Assembly: GCA_027295305.1 (NCBI GenBank)
Contig: JAPULC010000202.1
Location: forward strand, 1-46,139
Reading direction: 5' to 3'
Length of the DNA stretch: 46,139 bases
Source of the DNA: Gammaproteobacteria bacterium
GTDB taxonomy: Bacteria; Pseudomonadota; Gammaproteobacteria; Pseudomonadales; Azotimanducaceae
Below are positions 26,722 to 35,164 of the stretch, one piece after another. Made by a program: the position numbers and the translations under genes. Positions within the stretch are counted from its first letter, which is position 1. Each line of letters opens with the position of its first letter. The notes beneath the pieces are model-generated. The model saw nothing but the letters and a program-made list of their open reading frames with translations, was not told where the DNA came from and did no database searches.

Positions 26722-27839
26722 TACGCCTCTCCCAACTCGGCGACACGCTCGTAGTGAAAGTCCGAGTCGCCGAAGACAGGTCGCGTCCACTTGGAACGCT
26801 TGAGATAGAGTTGAATGTCGTACTCTGCGGTAAAGCCGATGGCGCCATGCAATTGCACGCCGTCAATACCGATCCTGGCGAAGGCATCCGACGCATAGGC
26901 CTTGGCAAGGGAGGTCGAGCGCGGCAGCTCCTGCGGACTCTCGTCAGCCGTCCAGGCCGCATAATATAGAAGCGACCTGATCGACTCGATGTCGACGTAC
27001 ATCTCGGCGAGCCGATGTTTCACACCTTGATAACGACCGATCGGAGCACCGAATTGAATGCGCTCCTTGGCGTACGCATTGGTGAGCTCGAGAGTCGACT
27101 CGGCCGCGCCAACGGCTTCCGCCGTCACTGCAATCGCGCCAAAGTCGAACAGACGAGCGAGCAACGCATCGGTGATTGGAACCTCAGTGAGGAGATCACC
27201 GGGTTCGATCTCGACGCAATCGAAGCTTACGCGACCGGCGCGCTTCGTCTCGTCCATGCTCGTGACAGGTGCAACGTTCACACCGTCTCGGGTGACATCT
27301 ATGGCGGCAAGCCTGACATCTCCCGCCGCCCTGAATCCGACGACCAACAGATCTGCTGAGGGGGCGTCGTGGACGAGCGCCTTAACGCCGTTCAACACCA
27401 GATTGTCGTCGAGCGGTTCGGCATCGAGGGTCACGCCTGCGGTGTCGAGACAATCGCTCGCATCGACGATCGCGATCGCTCCGCACTTCGTGCCATCGGC
27501 CAGTGAGGGCAGCCAGCGTCGCTTCAGATCTTCGCTTCCCGCTGCGAGCAAAATGCTCTGGGTCAAGGTGTTGGAGATCAGCGGGCTCGGAAAAAGCGAG
27601 CGCCCCATCTCCTCCAACACCACCGTCAGGTCCAGAAATCCGAGCCCGACACCACCGTAGCTCTCCGGCACGATGAGACCTACCCACCCCAGATCCGCCA
27701 TCTCCCGCCAGAGATCCGGTGAATGGCCCTGTTCGCTCCGCATCCACTTCCGGACCTCCGTCAGCGGTGCGCGATCGTCGAGAAAGCGGCGCACCTGCTC
27801 ACGAAGCAGGTTCTGCTCTTCAGTAAACCCGAAGTCCAT
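26721..27839 (-). CDS. Acyl-CoA dehydrogenase
   Basis: MDFGFTEEQNLLREQVRRFLDDRAPLTEVRKWM...WREMADLGWVGLIVPESYGGVGLGFLDLTVVLEEMGRSLFPSP. Confidence 0.93.
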   Translation of the reverse strand: MDFGFTEEQNLLREQVRRFLDDRAPLTEVRKWMRSEQGHSPDLWREMADLGWVGLIVPESYGGVGLGFLDLTVVLEEMGRSLFPSPLISNTLTQSILLAAGSEDLKRRWLPSLADGTKCGAIAIVDASDCLDTAGVTLDAEPLDDNLVLNGVKALVHDAPSADLLVVGFRAAGDVRLAAIDVTRDGVNVAPVTSMDETKRAGRVSFDCVEIEPGDLLTEVPITDALLARLFDFGAIAVTAEAVGAAESTLELTNAYAKERIQFGAPIGRYQGVKHRLAEMYVDIESIRSLLYYAAWTADESPQELPRSTSLAKAYASDAFARIGIDGVQLHGAIGFTAEYDIQLYLKRSKWTRPVFGDSDFHYERVAELGEA

Positions 27840-27842
27840 GGG

Positions 27843-28733
27843 TCAGCTGAAGGTCTTCGCTTCCGGGCGACCGACCGCCGGCCACTTGTCGAACGTGGCC
27901 CGCATGGCCTCGCCCACCGCACCCACGTCCCACGGCTCCTCGTCATTGCCGTGCGATGCAACTTCATGACTCTGCCACGACAGCAATGACACGCTGTTGC
28001 CGGCCACGAGGAAGGTTCTTCCTGTGACGTCCTTGGCATCATCGGTGCACAGCCACACGACCGCAGGCGAAACCTTTTCGGGTGCCAGGGATTCTTCGAT
28101 GTTCTGACCCTGTGGCAGGATGTCTTCTGTCAGACGCGACCACGCGGTCGGCGCGAGCAGGTTCACCGTGACGCCGTAGCGAACTCCCTCCAGCGCAAGG
28201 CAACGCATGAAGCCCGCAATTCCCGCCTTGGCTGCGCCGTAATTGGTCTGACCGAAGTTCCCGAGGAGCCCCGAGGTCGAGCTCGTCATGACGATTCGCC
28301 CACCGCTCGCCTGGGCGAGCATCTGATCGTAGGCCGCCTTCGCCACCAGATAGGTGCCTCGCAGATGCACGTCCATGACCACATCCCACATCTCGTCGGT
28401 CATGTTCTTGAAGCTCTTGTCACGCAGGATGCCCGCATTGCAGATGCAGATGTCGAGCTTGCCGAATTCATCCGCGGCGAGCTTCACCATGGCCAGCGCA
28501 TCGTCCTTGCTGCTCACCGAGCCATAATCCGCAGCTGCGCTTCCGCCCGCCGCACGGATCTCGTCGGCCACTACGTCTGCCATGTTATGTCCGGCGCCCG
28601 TGCCGTCGCGGGACCCGCCGAGGTCGTTCACCACCACCGAAGCACCTTCCTTCGCCAGCAGGTGCGCATGCGCACGACCGAGCCCCCCACCTGCTCCCGT
28701 GACCAGAGCAACCTTACCGTCTAGCAGTCCCAT
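27843..28733 (-). CDS. SDR family oxidoreductase (MFE/hydroxyacyl-CoA dehydrogenase-like)
   Basis: MGLLDGKVALVTGAGGGLGRAHAHLLAKEGASVVVNDLGGSRDGTG; YGAAKAGIAGF. Confidence 0.93.
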   Translation of the reverse strand: MGLLDGKVALVTGAGGGLGRAHAHLLAKEGASVVVNDLGGSRDGTGAGHNMADVVADEIRAAGGSAAADYGSVSSKDDALAMVKLAADEFGKLDICICNAGILRDKSFKNMTDEMWDVVMDVHLRGTYLVAKAAYDQMLAQASGGRIVMTSSTSGLLGNFGQTNYGAAKAGIAGFMRCLALEGVRYGVTVNLLAPTAWSRLTEDILPQGQNIEESLAPEKVSPAVVWLCTDDAKDVTGRTFLVAGNSVSLLSWQSHEVASHGNDEEPWDVGAVGEAMRATFDKWPAVGRPEAKTFS

Positions 28734-28892
28734 GTCTGTCTCCTGTATCTTCTCGTGAATCGGGCACACGCGTTGAGTCTGATGCCCGAGGCAAGGGCGT
28801 CAATTCTCAGGGCGAGGCGACCTCGGATCAACCGGCCCTTCGTCGTCGAACCCGACCCTGAACAACTTTATTACACAAGGGGCGTTGTTGAG

Positions 28893-29654
28893 ATGCGCAA
28901 TATTCTCGACATGACCGACAAGGTGGTGCTGATCACCGGAGGCAGCCGTGGCCTCGGCAGGGCCATGGCACAAGGATTTGCCGAGCACGGCGCTCACGTT
29001 GCCATCGTCAGCCGCAAGCTCGGCGCGTGCGAGAGCGCCGCTCGCGAGATCGAATCCCTCGGACGCAGAGCGTTCCCGTACGCCTGCCACGTGGGCCACT
29101 GGGACGAGCTCGATGCCATGGTGGACGCGGTCTACGAGCACTTCGTCAAGGTGGACGTGCTGATCAACAACGCTGGCATGTCACCCCTGTATCCAAGCCT
29201 GACCGAGGTCACCGAAGAGCTGTTCGACAAAGTGATCGGGGTCAATTTCAAGGGACCCTTCCGGCTCTCGGCGATCGTCGGGCCGCGCATGGTGGCCGAT
29301 GGGGGCGGGAGCATCATCAACATCTCGAGCACCGCGTCGGTTCAACCGCGTGCGGGGGTCGCACCCTATGCCGGGGCCAAGGCAGCGCTCAACGCCATCA
29401 CGAAATCCTTTGCGGACGAGTACGGTCCGACGGTCAGGGTGAATTGCATCATGGCCGGCCCGTTTCTCACCGACGTCTCCAAGGCGTGGGCCCCGAGCCA
29501 GGCTTTCAAGGAACGTGCGGCACGAGACATCGCCATGCACCGCGCAGGGAAACCCGAGGAGATCGTTGGCGCGGCGCTCTATCTAGCGAGCGATGCGGCA
29601 AGCTTCACGACGGGCGCCGTGTTCCCCGTGGAAGGTGGGCAGCTGTCCGGGTGA
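28893..29654 (+). CDS. SDR family oxidoreductase
   Basis: MRNILDMTDKVVLITGGSRGLGRAMAQGFAEHGAHVAIVSRK; NNAG; YAGAKAALNAI; C-terminal GAVFPVEGGQ. Confidence 0.93.
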   Translation: MRNILDMTDKVVLITGGSRGLGRAMAQGFAEHGAHVAIVSRKLGACESAAREIESLGRRAFPYACHVGHWDELDAMVDAVYEHFVKVDVLINNAGMSPLYPSLTEVTEELFDKVIGVNFKGPFRLSAIVGPRMVADGGGSIINISSTASVQPRAGVAPYAGAKAALNAITKSFADEYGPTVRVNCIMAGPFLTDVSKAWAPSQAFKERAARDIAMHRAGKPEEIVGAALYLASDAASFTTGAVFPVEGGQLSG

Positions 29655-29713
29655 GGGAGCCCGCACTTTAGGGGCGGGCCGGTGCGGCTGGGGGGTTGCT
29701 GGCCGACGGTCGT

Positions 29714-30238
29714 TCAGGGGGTGAGCGCACGCAGCTGTGCGTTACGAGATTCGATCTGGCCCGCTACCTGCTTCGCCTTCTCCATGAGATCGGGAGCTTG
29801 CGCGTAGGCCTCGAGCGGATTGCCGCCCAGCGGATTGCCGCCCAGCCGACTCCCGGTCAGGCCGGGCACCATCGAACCTGAAGACTCTTCGTCAGCGTTC
29901 TCGACCCTCCAGTCGCTGCCCAGGGGGGTGATTCTCGATTGCACGTCCACCGCTTCGGCGGCGATGCCCTCTGGGACCGCCTCGCCGAATTGCCAGATGC
30001 CATATTCATCGCGCCAACGATAGACCGCGACACCTTCGACACGCAGCTTATCAGTGCCTTCGGGTGCGGGATCTTCCCACACGTCTGAGACCGCCGAGGG
30101 CAGCCGCAAGTGGCGGGTCACGCGATCCAGGGAAAGAAGAGGGCGCCCCCCGGGGTCCGTCAGATAGAACGGAGCGGCGATGGCTAGTGTGAGCACGACA
30201 GCCATGAAACGGACGAAGAGCCTCAGAGATTTGCTCAT
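29714..30238 (-). CDS. Hypothetical secreted or membrane-anchored protein with a DUF4124-like YRWRDE segment
   Basis: MSKSLRLFVRFMAVVLTLAIAAPFYLTDPGGRPLL (signal/TM); VEGVAVYRWRDEYGIWQFGEAVPEG; internal LGGNPLGGNPL. Confidence 0.65.
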   Translation of the reverse strand: MSKSLRLFVRFMAVVLTLAIAAPFYLTDPGGRPLLSLDRVTRHLRLPSAVSDVWEDPAPEGTDKLRVEGVAVYRWRDEYGIWQFGEAVPEGIAAEAVDVQSRITPLGSDWRVENADEESSGSMVPGLTGSRLGGNPLGGNPLEAYAQAPDLMEKAKQVAGQIESRNAQLRALTP

Positions 30239-30437
30239 GGACAACGCTCTTCCGGGGGACGTCTGCGGCAAAAAGTAGCACTACGTCACACCTCTGCGCG
30301 ACGCCGTTCCGATATACGGCAGCCCTAAACCGACACGAGGTAGCGCTTGCCGACGTGCTTAGTCCTTCACCGACCCGAGTGGTCCGTCCGTGACGCGGAT
30401 GGTCCGTCACTCCCGCGAATCGTGTCAGCGACGCGAC

Positions 30438-31328
30438 TCAGTCCTCGGTTTTGCGCTTGTAGCCGTCCGTGTCCCGGTAAGGCCCATCGCGCCAGGCGAG
30501 GGCACCTTTGAGCCCTTCTTTTCCCATCATTTCCTGCCACTGATACGAGTACTCGGTGAACTGGCCGGCAGCGTCGAGATCGGTGCTCGACCGCACGGAG
30601 GAGTAGATGCCCATATTCTCGTAGAAGCGGTTCATGTTGAGCTTCAGTATCGCCAGGTGATCAGCGGTCATGTTCGCGATGCGATCCGCAAACGCAATGG
30701 TGCGTGACTCGAGCTCGTCCTTCGGCCACGAATAATTGATCATGCCGATCTCCTCGGCTTCCTGGCCGGTGACGTTTTCGCCCGTGTAGTAGAGCTCCTT
30801 CGCCTTGCGCATCCCGATCACGAGGGGCCAGATGACACCGGTGCGACTGGTGCCAAGCCCTCGGAGTCCCGGATGACCTAGCTGAGCATCGTCGGCTGCG
30901 GTGACGAGATCCGCCATCATCGCAAGCTCACAGCCTCCCGCCACGGCATAGCCGTGAATCTGCGCGATGGTGACCTTCGCCATATTCCAGAAATACATAT
31001 GAATGTCGGTGATCTGCTGCATGCCGGTGCGAATCCCCATCAGCAGACGCCGGCCTTCGTCGTCGACCGCGCGATGTCGTCGCACCACCGCATCCGCACC
31101 GCCCCGTGTCGGGGTCAGATCGTAGCCGGCGCTGAATGTGCGACCTGCCCCTCGAACGATGATGACCCGGCAGCCGCTGTCCGCTTCCAGCGCATGCAGT
31201 CCATCGTTGAGCTCAAACAGAAGCTCCTGCGACAGCGCATTCATCTTCTCGGGTCGGTTCAAAGTGATGCGACCGACCCGATCGTCGGTGCCTACGTAAT
31301 CGATGATGATGTTCTCGTATTCAGCCAT
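30438..31328 (-). CDS. Enoyl-CoA hydratase
   Basis: MAEYENIIIDYVGTDDRVGRITLNRPEKMNALSQELLFELNDGLHALEADSGCRVIIVRGAGRTFSAGYDL. Confidence 0.93.
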   Translation of the reverse strand: MAEYENIIIDYVGTDDRVGRITLNRPEKMNALSQELLFELNDGLHALEADSGCRVIIVRGAGRTFSAGYDLTPTRGGADAVVRRHRAVDDEGRRLLMGIRTGMQQITDIHMYFWNMAKVTIAQIHGYAVAGGCELAMMADLVTAADDAQLGHPGLRGLGTSRTGVIWPLVIGMRKAKELYYTGENVTGQEAEEIGMINYSWPKDELESRTIAFADRIANMTADHLAILKLNMNRFYENMGIYSSVRSSTDLDAAGQFTEYSYQWQEMMGKEGLKGALAWRDGPYRDTDGYKRKTED

Positions 31329-31419
31329 GACCAAGTACCCCTGTTTCGCAAATACGGCGAGAAACGCTCTCCCCTCGAGGCTATCAATCGTCTAACGAGA
31401 GAGGTCCAGTTGCAATCGT

Positions 31420-31489
31420 CCTTCGACCGGGCACAGGACAGGCCCTTTGGCTTTGCCCAGGGCAGGCCCTTCGACGAGCTCAGGGCAGG
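31420..31489. repeat. Three 23-24 bp units of the widespread FDxAQGRPFD-type short interspersed repeat
   Basis: CCTTCGACCGGGCACAGGACAGG / CCCTTTGGCTTTGCCCAGGGCAGG / CCCTTCGACGAGCTCAGGGCAGG; translates as SSFDRAQDRPFGFAQGRPFDELRAG. Confidence 0.85.
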
Positions 31490-31501
31490 GGGTGGACGAT
31501 C

Positions 31502-32971
31502 TCAGGGCTCGATGAAGGTCCGAAGCCACGCTGCCCTGCTCGGGTGGCGAAGCTTGGTCAGCGCCCGGACCTCGAGCTGGCGCACACGCTCGCGGGTGAC
31601 CCCGAGCTGGCGGCCCACCTCTTCGAGGGTGTGCTCGCGATTCATATCGAGGCCGAAGCGCATGCGCAGCACCTGCGCTTCACGCGGCTCCAGCATGCTG
31701 AGCGCACCCAGAAGGGCCGATTTGAGCCGCACCTGCTCCGCTTCTTCGTCCGGAAGCAGCGCGTTTTCGTCGACAACCCGCTGACCCAGACTCGCGTCCG
31801 AATCTTCCGCAAGGGGTGATTCCAGCGAGAGTGGCTCGACCACCAGCTCGAAGAGCTGACGCACCCGCTCTTCGGACAGGCCCGTGGCCTGTTCCAGCTC
31901 TTCGATGGTGGGTTCACGTCCGAGCCGATGCACCAGCCGATCTGTGGTGCGATTGAGCTTCACCAACGCTTCGTGGACGTGGACCGGCAAACGTATGGTC
32001 CGCGATCTCTCCGCGAGGGATCGGCTCACGGCCTGACGAATCCACCATGTCGCATAGGTCGAGAACTTGTAGCCCAGCCGATAGTCGAATCCATCAACGG
32101 CTCGCAGGAGGCCAATGTTGCCCTCCTGCACGAGATCCGCCATGTCCACACCCCGATTGACGTAGCGTCTGGCGATCGATATCACGAGCCTCAGGTTCGA
32201 AACCACCATGCGATCGCGAAGCGCCCTTACGCTTCGCTCGACGGCTTTCATTCGACCGTAAAGCTCACAGAGTTCCCCACCGCTGAGGCCCACGTTACGC
32301 AACACGATGCGTGCGCGGCTCTGGAGCACCTCCAGAGCGGCCCGAATGCGACCGAGGGCGACTTTGGAGAGCACCCCCTTCGTCGCTGCCAGATCGAGCC
32401 ACTCGAAGTCCAGAAGATCCGGCGGCGCGTGATCCTCGTAATATTCGAGGGGCATACCGGCATTCACCGTGCAGAGCTGGCGAAGCTCCGTGGTGATCTG
32501 CTCGAGCTGGCGTGCGCGATAGCACAGCTCGGCGTAGTAAGGGCGGATGCAGCGATCGGACCAGGGGACCTGGGCGAACGCTCTGGCGAATTGACCGAGC
32601 TCCGCCGCGTCGCACGCCCGCCCATAGCTCATGACGAGACGGCGCAATCGCTCGGACGTGCGGGCGAGGCCCTGCTCGTCCTCCTTGCTGATACGCACCA
32701 GCTCGCCGAGGTTGGTGGTGTCCCGCGCGCGATCCAGGAGGTCCTGGACAGCCTGGGGCCAACCCGCAAGCACCTCGGAGCGTTCCCGACGGGCCTGCTC
32801 CAGCTCGGCTGCCAATTCGAGCTCCTGCTCGCGAGTGAGAAGCCCATGGGCTCGCACCGCGGAGAGGTAGAGATCCATGGGCTCGGGCGCGCGGAATGCG
32901 GCCCGCACGGCCCTCGAGAGCGTCGCCGCCGAACCACCATCCTGGCTGCTCTTGTGCCTTGCCATCCCCAT
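31502..32971 (-). CDS. Sigma-70 family RNA polymerase sigma factor (divergent RpoD paralogue / group 2)
   Basis: Region 2: VVSNLRLVISIARRYVNRGVDMADLVQEGNIGLLRAVDGFDYRLGYKFSTYATWWIRQAVSRSLAERSRTIRLPVHVHE; region 4: REAQVLRMRFGLDMNREHTLEEVGRQLGVTRERVRQLEVRALTKLRHPSR. Confidence 0.93.
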   Translation of the reverse strand: MGMARHKSSQDGGSAATLSRAVRAAFRAPEPMDLYLSAVRAHGLLTREQELELAAELEQARRERSEVLAGWPQAVQDLLDRARDTTNLGELVRISKEDEQGLARTSERLRRLVMSYGRACDAAELGQFARAFAQVPWSDRCIRPYYAELCYRARQLEQITTELRQLCTVNAGMPLEYYEDHAPPDLLDFEWLDLAATKGVLSKVALGRIRAALEVLQSRARIVLRNVGLSGGELCELYGRMKAVERSVRALRDRMVVSNLRLVISIARRYVNRGVDMADLVQEGNIGLLRAVDGFDYRLGYKFSTYATWWIRQAVSRSLAERSRTIRLPVHVHEALVKLNRTTDRLVHRLGREPTIEELEQATGLSEERVRQLFELVVEPLSLESPLAEDSDASLGQRVVDENALLPDEEAEQVRLKSALLGALSMLEPREAQVLRMRFGLDMNREHTLEEVGRQLGVTRERVRQLEVRALTKLRHPSRAAWLRTFIEP

Positions 32972-33078
32972 CAGAGACCCGTAGATATGAACTGAAGCCT
33001 ACCCCAGAGACCCCGGAAGGCACCACGGGTTTCCTTTGGAATGGAATCCCGTTATCCTAGGTATCTCGCTAGCCGGTG

Positions 33079-33094
33079 CTGTATGTGCATACAG
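33079..33094. promoter_or_regulatory. LexA (SOS-box)-like palindrome
   Basis: CTGTATGTGCATACAG = CTGT-N8-ACAG, 7-bp perfect half-sites; 108 nt upstream of the sigma factor ATG. Confidence 0.55.
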
Positions 33095-33230
33095 TGTTTT
33101 CTCCTCGGCAGGTGAGCACCGTCTCATGGAGCCCGGCTAGTCGAGACCAATTTCTCAGCGAATTCGCGGCTAAAACGCGAACGGAGAGCAAGTAGCGAAC
33201 GAGCAGAAAACGCAAAGAAGACAAGAAAAG

Positions 33231-33255
33231 GGACAGGCAAACCTGTCCTTTTTTT
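33231..33255 (+). terminator. Rho-independent terminator
   Basis: GGACAGG-CAAA-CCTGTCC-TTTTTTT. Confidence 0.85.
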
Positions 33256-33262
33256 GTTGGCG

Positions 33263-33501
33263 CTAGCTAGTTCCTGTCCCGAAACTCGCCGTCCTGGCGA
33301 GTTTCTGTTGACGCTGCGGCGAAATGAATTCGCCTTCATCTTGGTGGTCTCCCACCACGCTCCCCGGCCCTTGCTTTCTGCTGCGCGCTCTTCCGCAAGA
33401 GGCTCCGCAAAAGCGGTCCTGCTTACGCCAGCCGCAAGGCTGGCGCGACATCCTTGTCCCGGACGCTAGTTCTTGTCCCTTTCGGGACAGGAACTAGCTA
33501 G
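33263..33501 (+). repeat. Dispersed MITE-like structured element, copy 2
   Basis: Perfect 22-bp terminal inverted repeats CTAGCTAGTTCCTGTCCCGAAA (33263-33284) / TTTCGGGACAGGAACTAGCTAG (33480-33501); interior aligns with copy 1. Confidence 0.92.
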
Positions 33502-33514
33502 TGCGCTACCTCGG

Positions 33515-34666
33515 TCAGGGCGCCTCGTTGCACATGATGATGCAGCCGCTTGCGGCGAACATTCCACCCACTCCGAGGCAGACCGACGTCTTCGCGCCCT
33601 CCACCTGACCGGGCGCGGTGCCCCGCAGCTGACGCACGCTCTCCTGTAGCGCATACATGCCGTACATCCCCGAGTGCATGTAGGACAAACCACCTCCATT
33701 CGTGTTCAGGGGCAGCTTTCCACCGGGCGCCGTATTACGCTCCCAGATGAACTGAGCCGCTTCGCCGCGCTCGCAAAAGCCCAGGTCCTCGAGCCCATAG
33801 ATGGGAAGGTGAGCGAACGCGTCGTAGATCATGACGTGGTCCACATCGGGGCGGGTGATGCCCGCCTCCTCGAATGCCTTGGCGCCAGCCACCCGAAAGG
33901 CGCGCGACGAACAGAAATCCTCCATCTGACTGACCATCGGAGTTTCCACGCTCTCGCCGGTGCCGATCATGTACACGGGCTTCGTGGGGAAATCCTTCGC
34001 TCGCTCGGCGGATACCAGAATCAGCGCGCCACCCCCATCGGTCACGAGGCAGCATTCCAGGAGGTGGAACGGATAGGCAATCATGCGGGACTCCAGCACG
34101 TCGTCCACGGTGATGGGCTCCTGATACGAGGCCCGTGGGCTCATGCCGGCCCATTCGCGCTGCACCACCGCCACCATGGCCAACTGCTCGTGGGTCATTG
34201 CGTATTCTTTCATGTAGCGCAACACCGGTATGGTGAACATCGTGGTGGCGCCCATGCCGCCATAAGGTCCCTCGAACTGAGCGGAGAGGCTCGCACCCAA
34301 CCCGCCGCCGCCTCCGAACCCACCACGACCGACGCCCGAGCGGCCACTCTCGCCGTGGGTGATCAGCACCGTATCGCACAGCCCCTCATTGATGGCCGAG
34401 CAGGCGTGACGCACGTGTAACATGAACGAGCAGCCCCCGACGCTCGTCCCATCCACCCACGTCGGAGTGATCCCCATGTAATAGGCCACCTCCGTGGGGG
34501 AGGCGCCGGCGGTGGCCACTCCGTCGATGTCAGATGGCTTCAAGCCGGCGTCTTCCAGCGCATTGAGCGCGGCATCGGCATGCAGCTGAAGCTGACTTAC
34601 GTTGGGGATTTTCCCGAGCTCGGTGGTCTCGGCAGCCCCCACAATGGCAACGGTGTTCGGTTTCAT
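33515..34666 (-). CDS. Thiolase / acetyl-CoA acetyltransferase-like protein
   Basis: MKPNTVAIVGAAETTELGKIPNVSQLQLHADAALNALEDAGLKPSDIDGVATAG...NTNGGGLSYMHSGMYGMYALQESVRQLRG. Confidence 0.9.
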   Translation of the reverse strand: MKPNTVAIVGAAETTELGKIPNVSQLQLHADAALNALEDAGLKPSDIDGVATAGASPTEVAYYMGITPTWVDGTSVGGCSFMLHVRHACSAINEGLCDTVLITHGESGRSGVGRGGFGGGGGLGASLSAQFEGPYGGMGATTMFTIPVLRYMKEYAMTHEQLAMVAVVQREWAGMSPRASYQEPITVDDVLESRMIAYPFHLLECCLVTDGGGALILVSAERAKDFPTKPVYMIGTGESVETPMVSQMEDFCSSRAFRVAGAKAFEEAGITRPDVDHVMIYDAFAHLPIYGLEDLGFCERGEAAQFIWERNTAPGGKLPLNTNGGGLSYMHSGMYGMYALQESVRQLRGTAPGQVEGAKTSVCLGVGGMFAASGCIIMCNEAP

Positions 34667-35079
34667 CACGCGCCCTCCACAGGTCTGAAGAGCGGCACGC
34701 TGATATCGTCGTTCACCGACTCGAACGTCACCTCCACCGGCATGTCGAGCACCAGCGCTTCGGGCGTCTGGGGACACTCGACGATGTTGGTCATCATCCT
34801 CGGGCCTTCTTCCAACTCCACCACCGCAATGGCGTACGGACCATCGAAGGATGGATGCTGTCGTTGGTTGATCACATAGCTGAACAGCCGCGCCTTGCCG
34901 CTGGCCTGCAGCACGCTAACGCTCTTGCTGGCGCAGCCGGGACAGAACGGTCGCGGCGGAAAATACACCTTGGCGCAATCGTCACACTTCTGCAGCAAAA
35001 GCTCTCCGCGCTTTGTTCCGTCCCAGAAATGCTGGGTTTCCGGCGTCGCTTGTGGCGCCGGACGTGGTCTCTGAGGCAT
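34666..35079 (-). CDS. Zn-ribbon / OB-fold (DUF35-type) acyl-CoA-associated protein
   Basis: TQHFWDGTKRGELLLQKCDDCAKVYFPPRPFCPGCASKSVSVLQASGKARLFSYVI; CxxC...CxxC ribbon; translationally coupled to the thiolase. Confidence 0.92.
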   Translation of the reverse strand: MPQRPRPAPQATPETQHFWDGTKRGELLLQKCDDCAKVYFPPRPFCPGCASKSVSVLQASGKARLFSYVINQRQHPSFDGPYAIAVVELEEGPRMMTNIVECPQTPEALVLDMPVEVTFESVNDDISVPLFRPVEGA

Positions 35080-35164
35080 GGAATGATCCCTTCCCTACAA
35101 ACTGACAGGCGCGCAAGTATCGCTAAAACGAGAAAGCCGAAGCAACCCCGGTGCCTGGCACCGT

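Noticed and set aside
30954-31784. 276-aa plus-strand ORF containing the QSSFDRAQDRPFGFAQGRPFDELRAGG peptide
   Set aside because: Antisense to a clear crotonase and to the sigma factor; the peptide is the translation of the short interspersed repeat, not a protein domain.
33064-33146. Possible integron attC site (imperfect IR with a bulged base)
   Set aside because: No GTTRRRY/RYYYAAC core sites and no integrase in the window.
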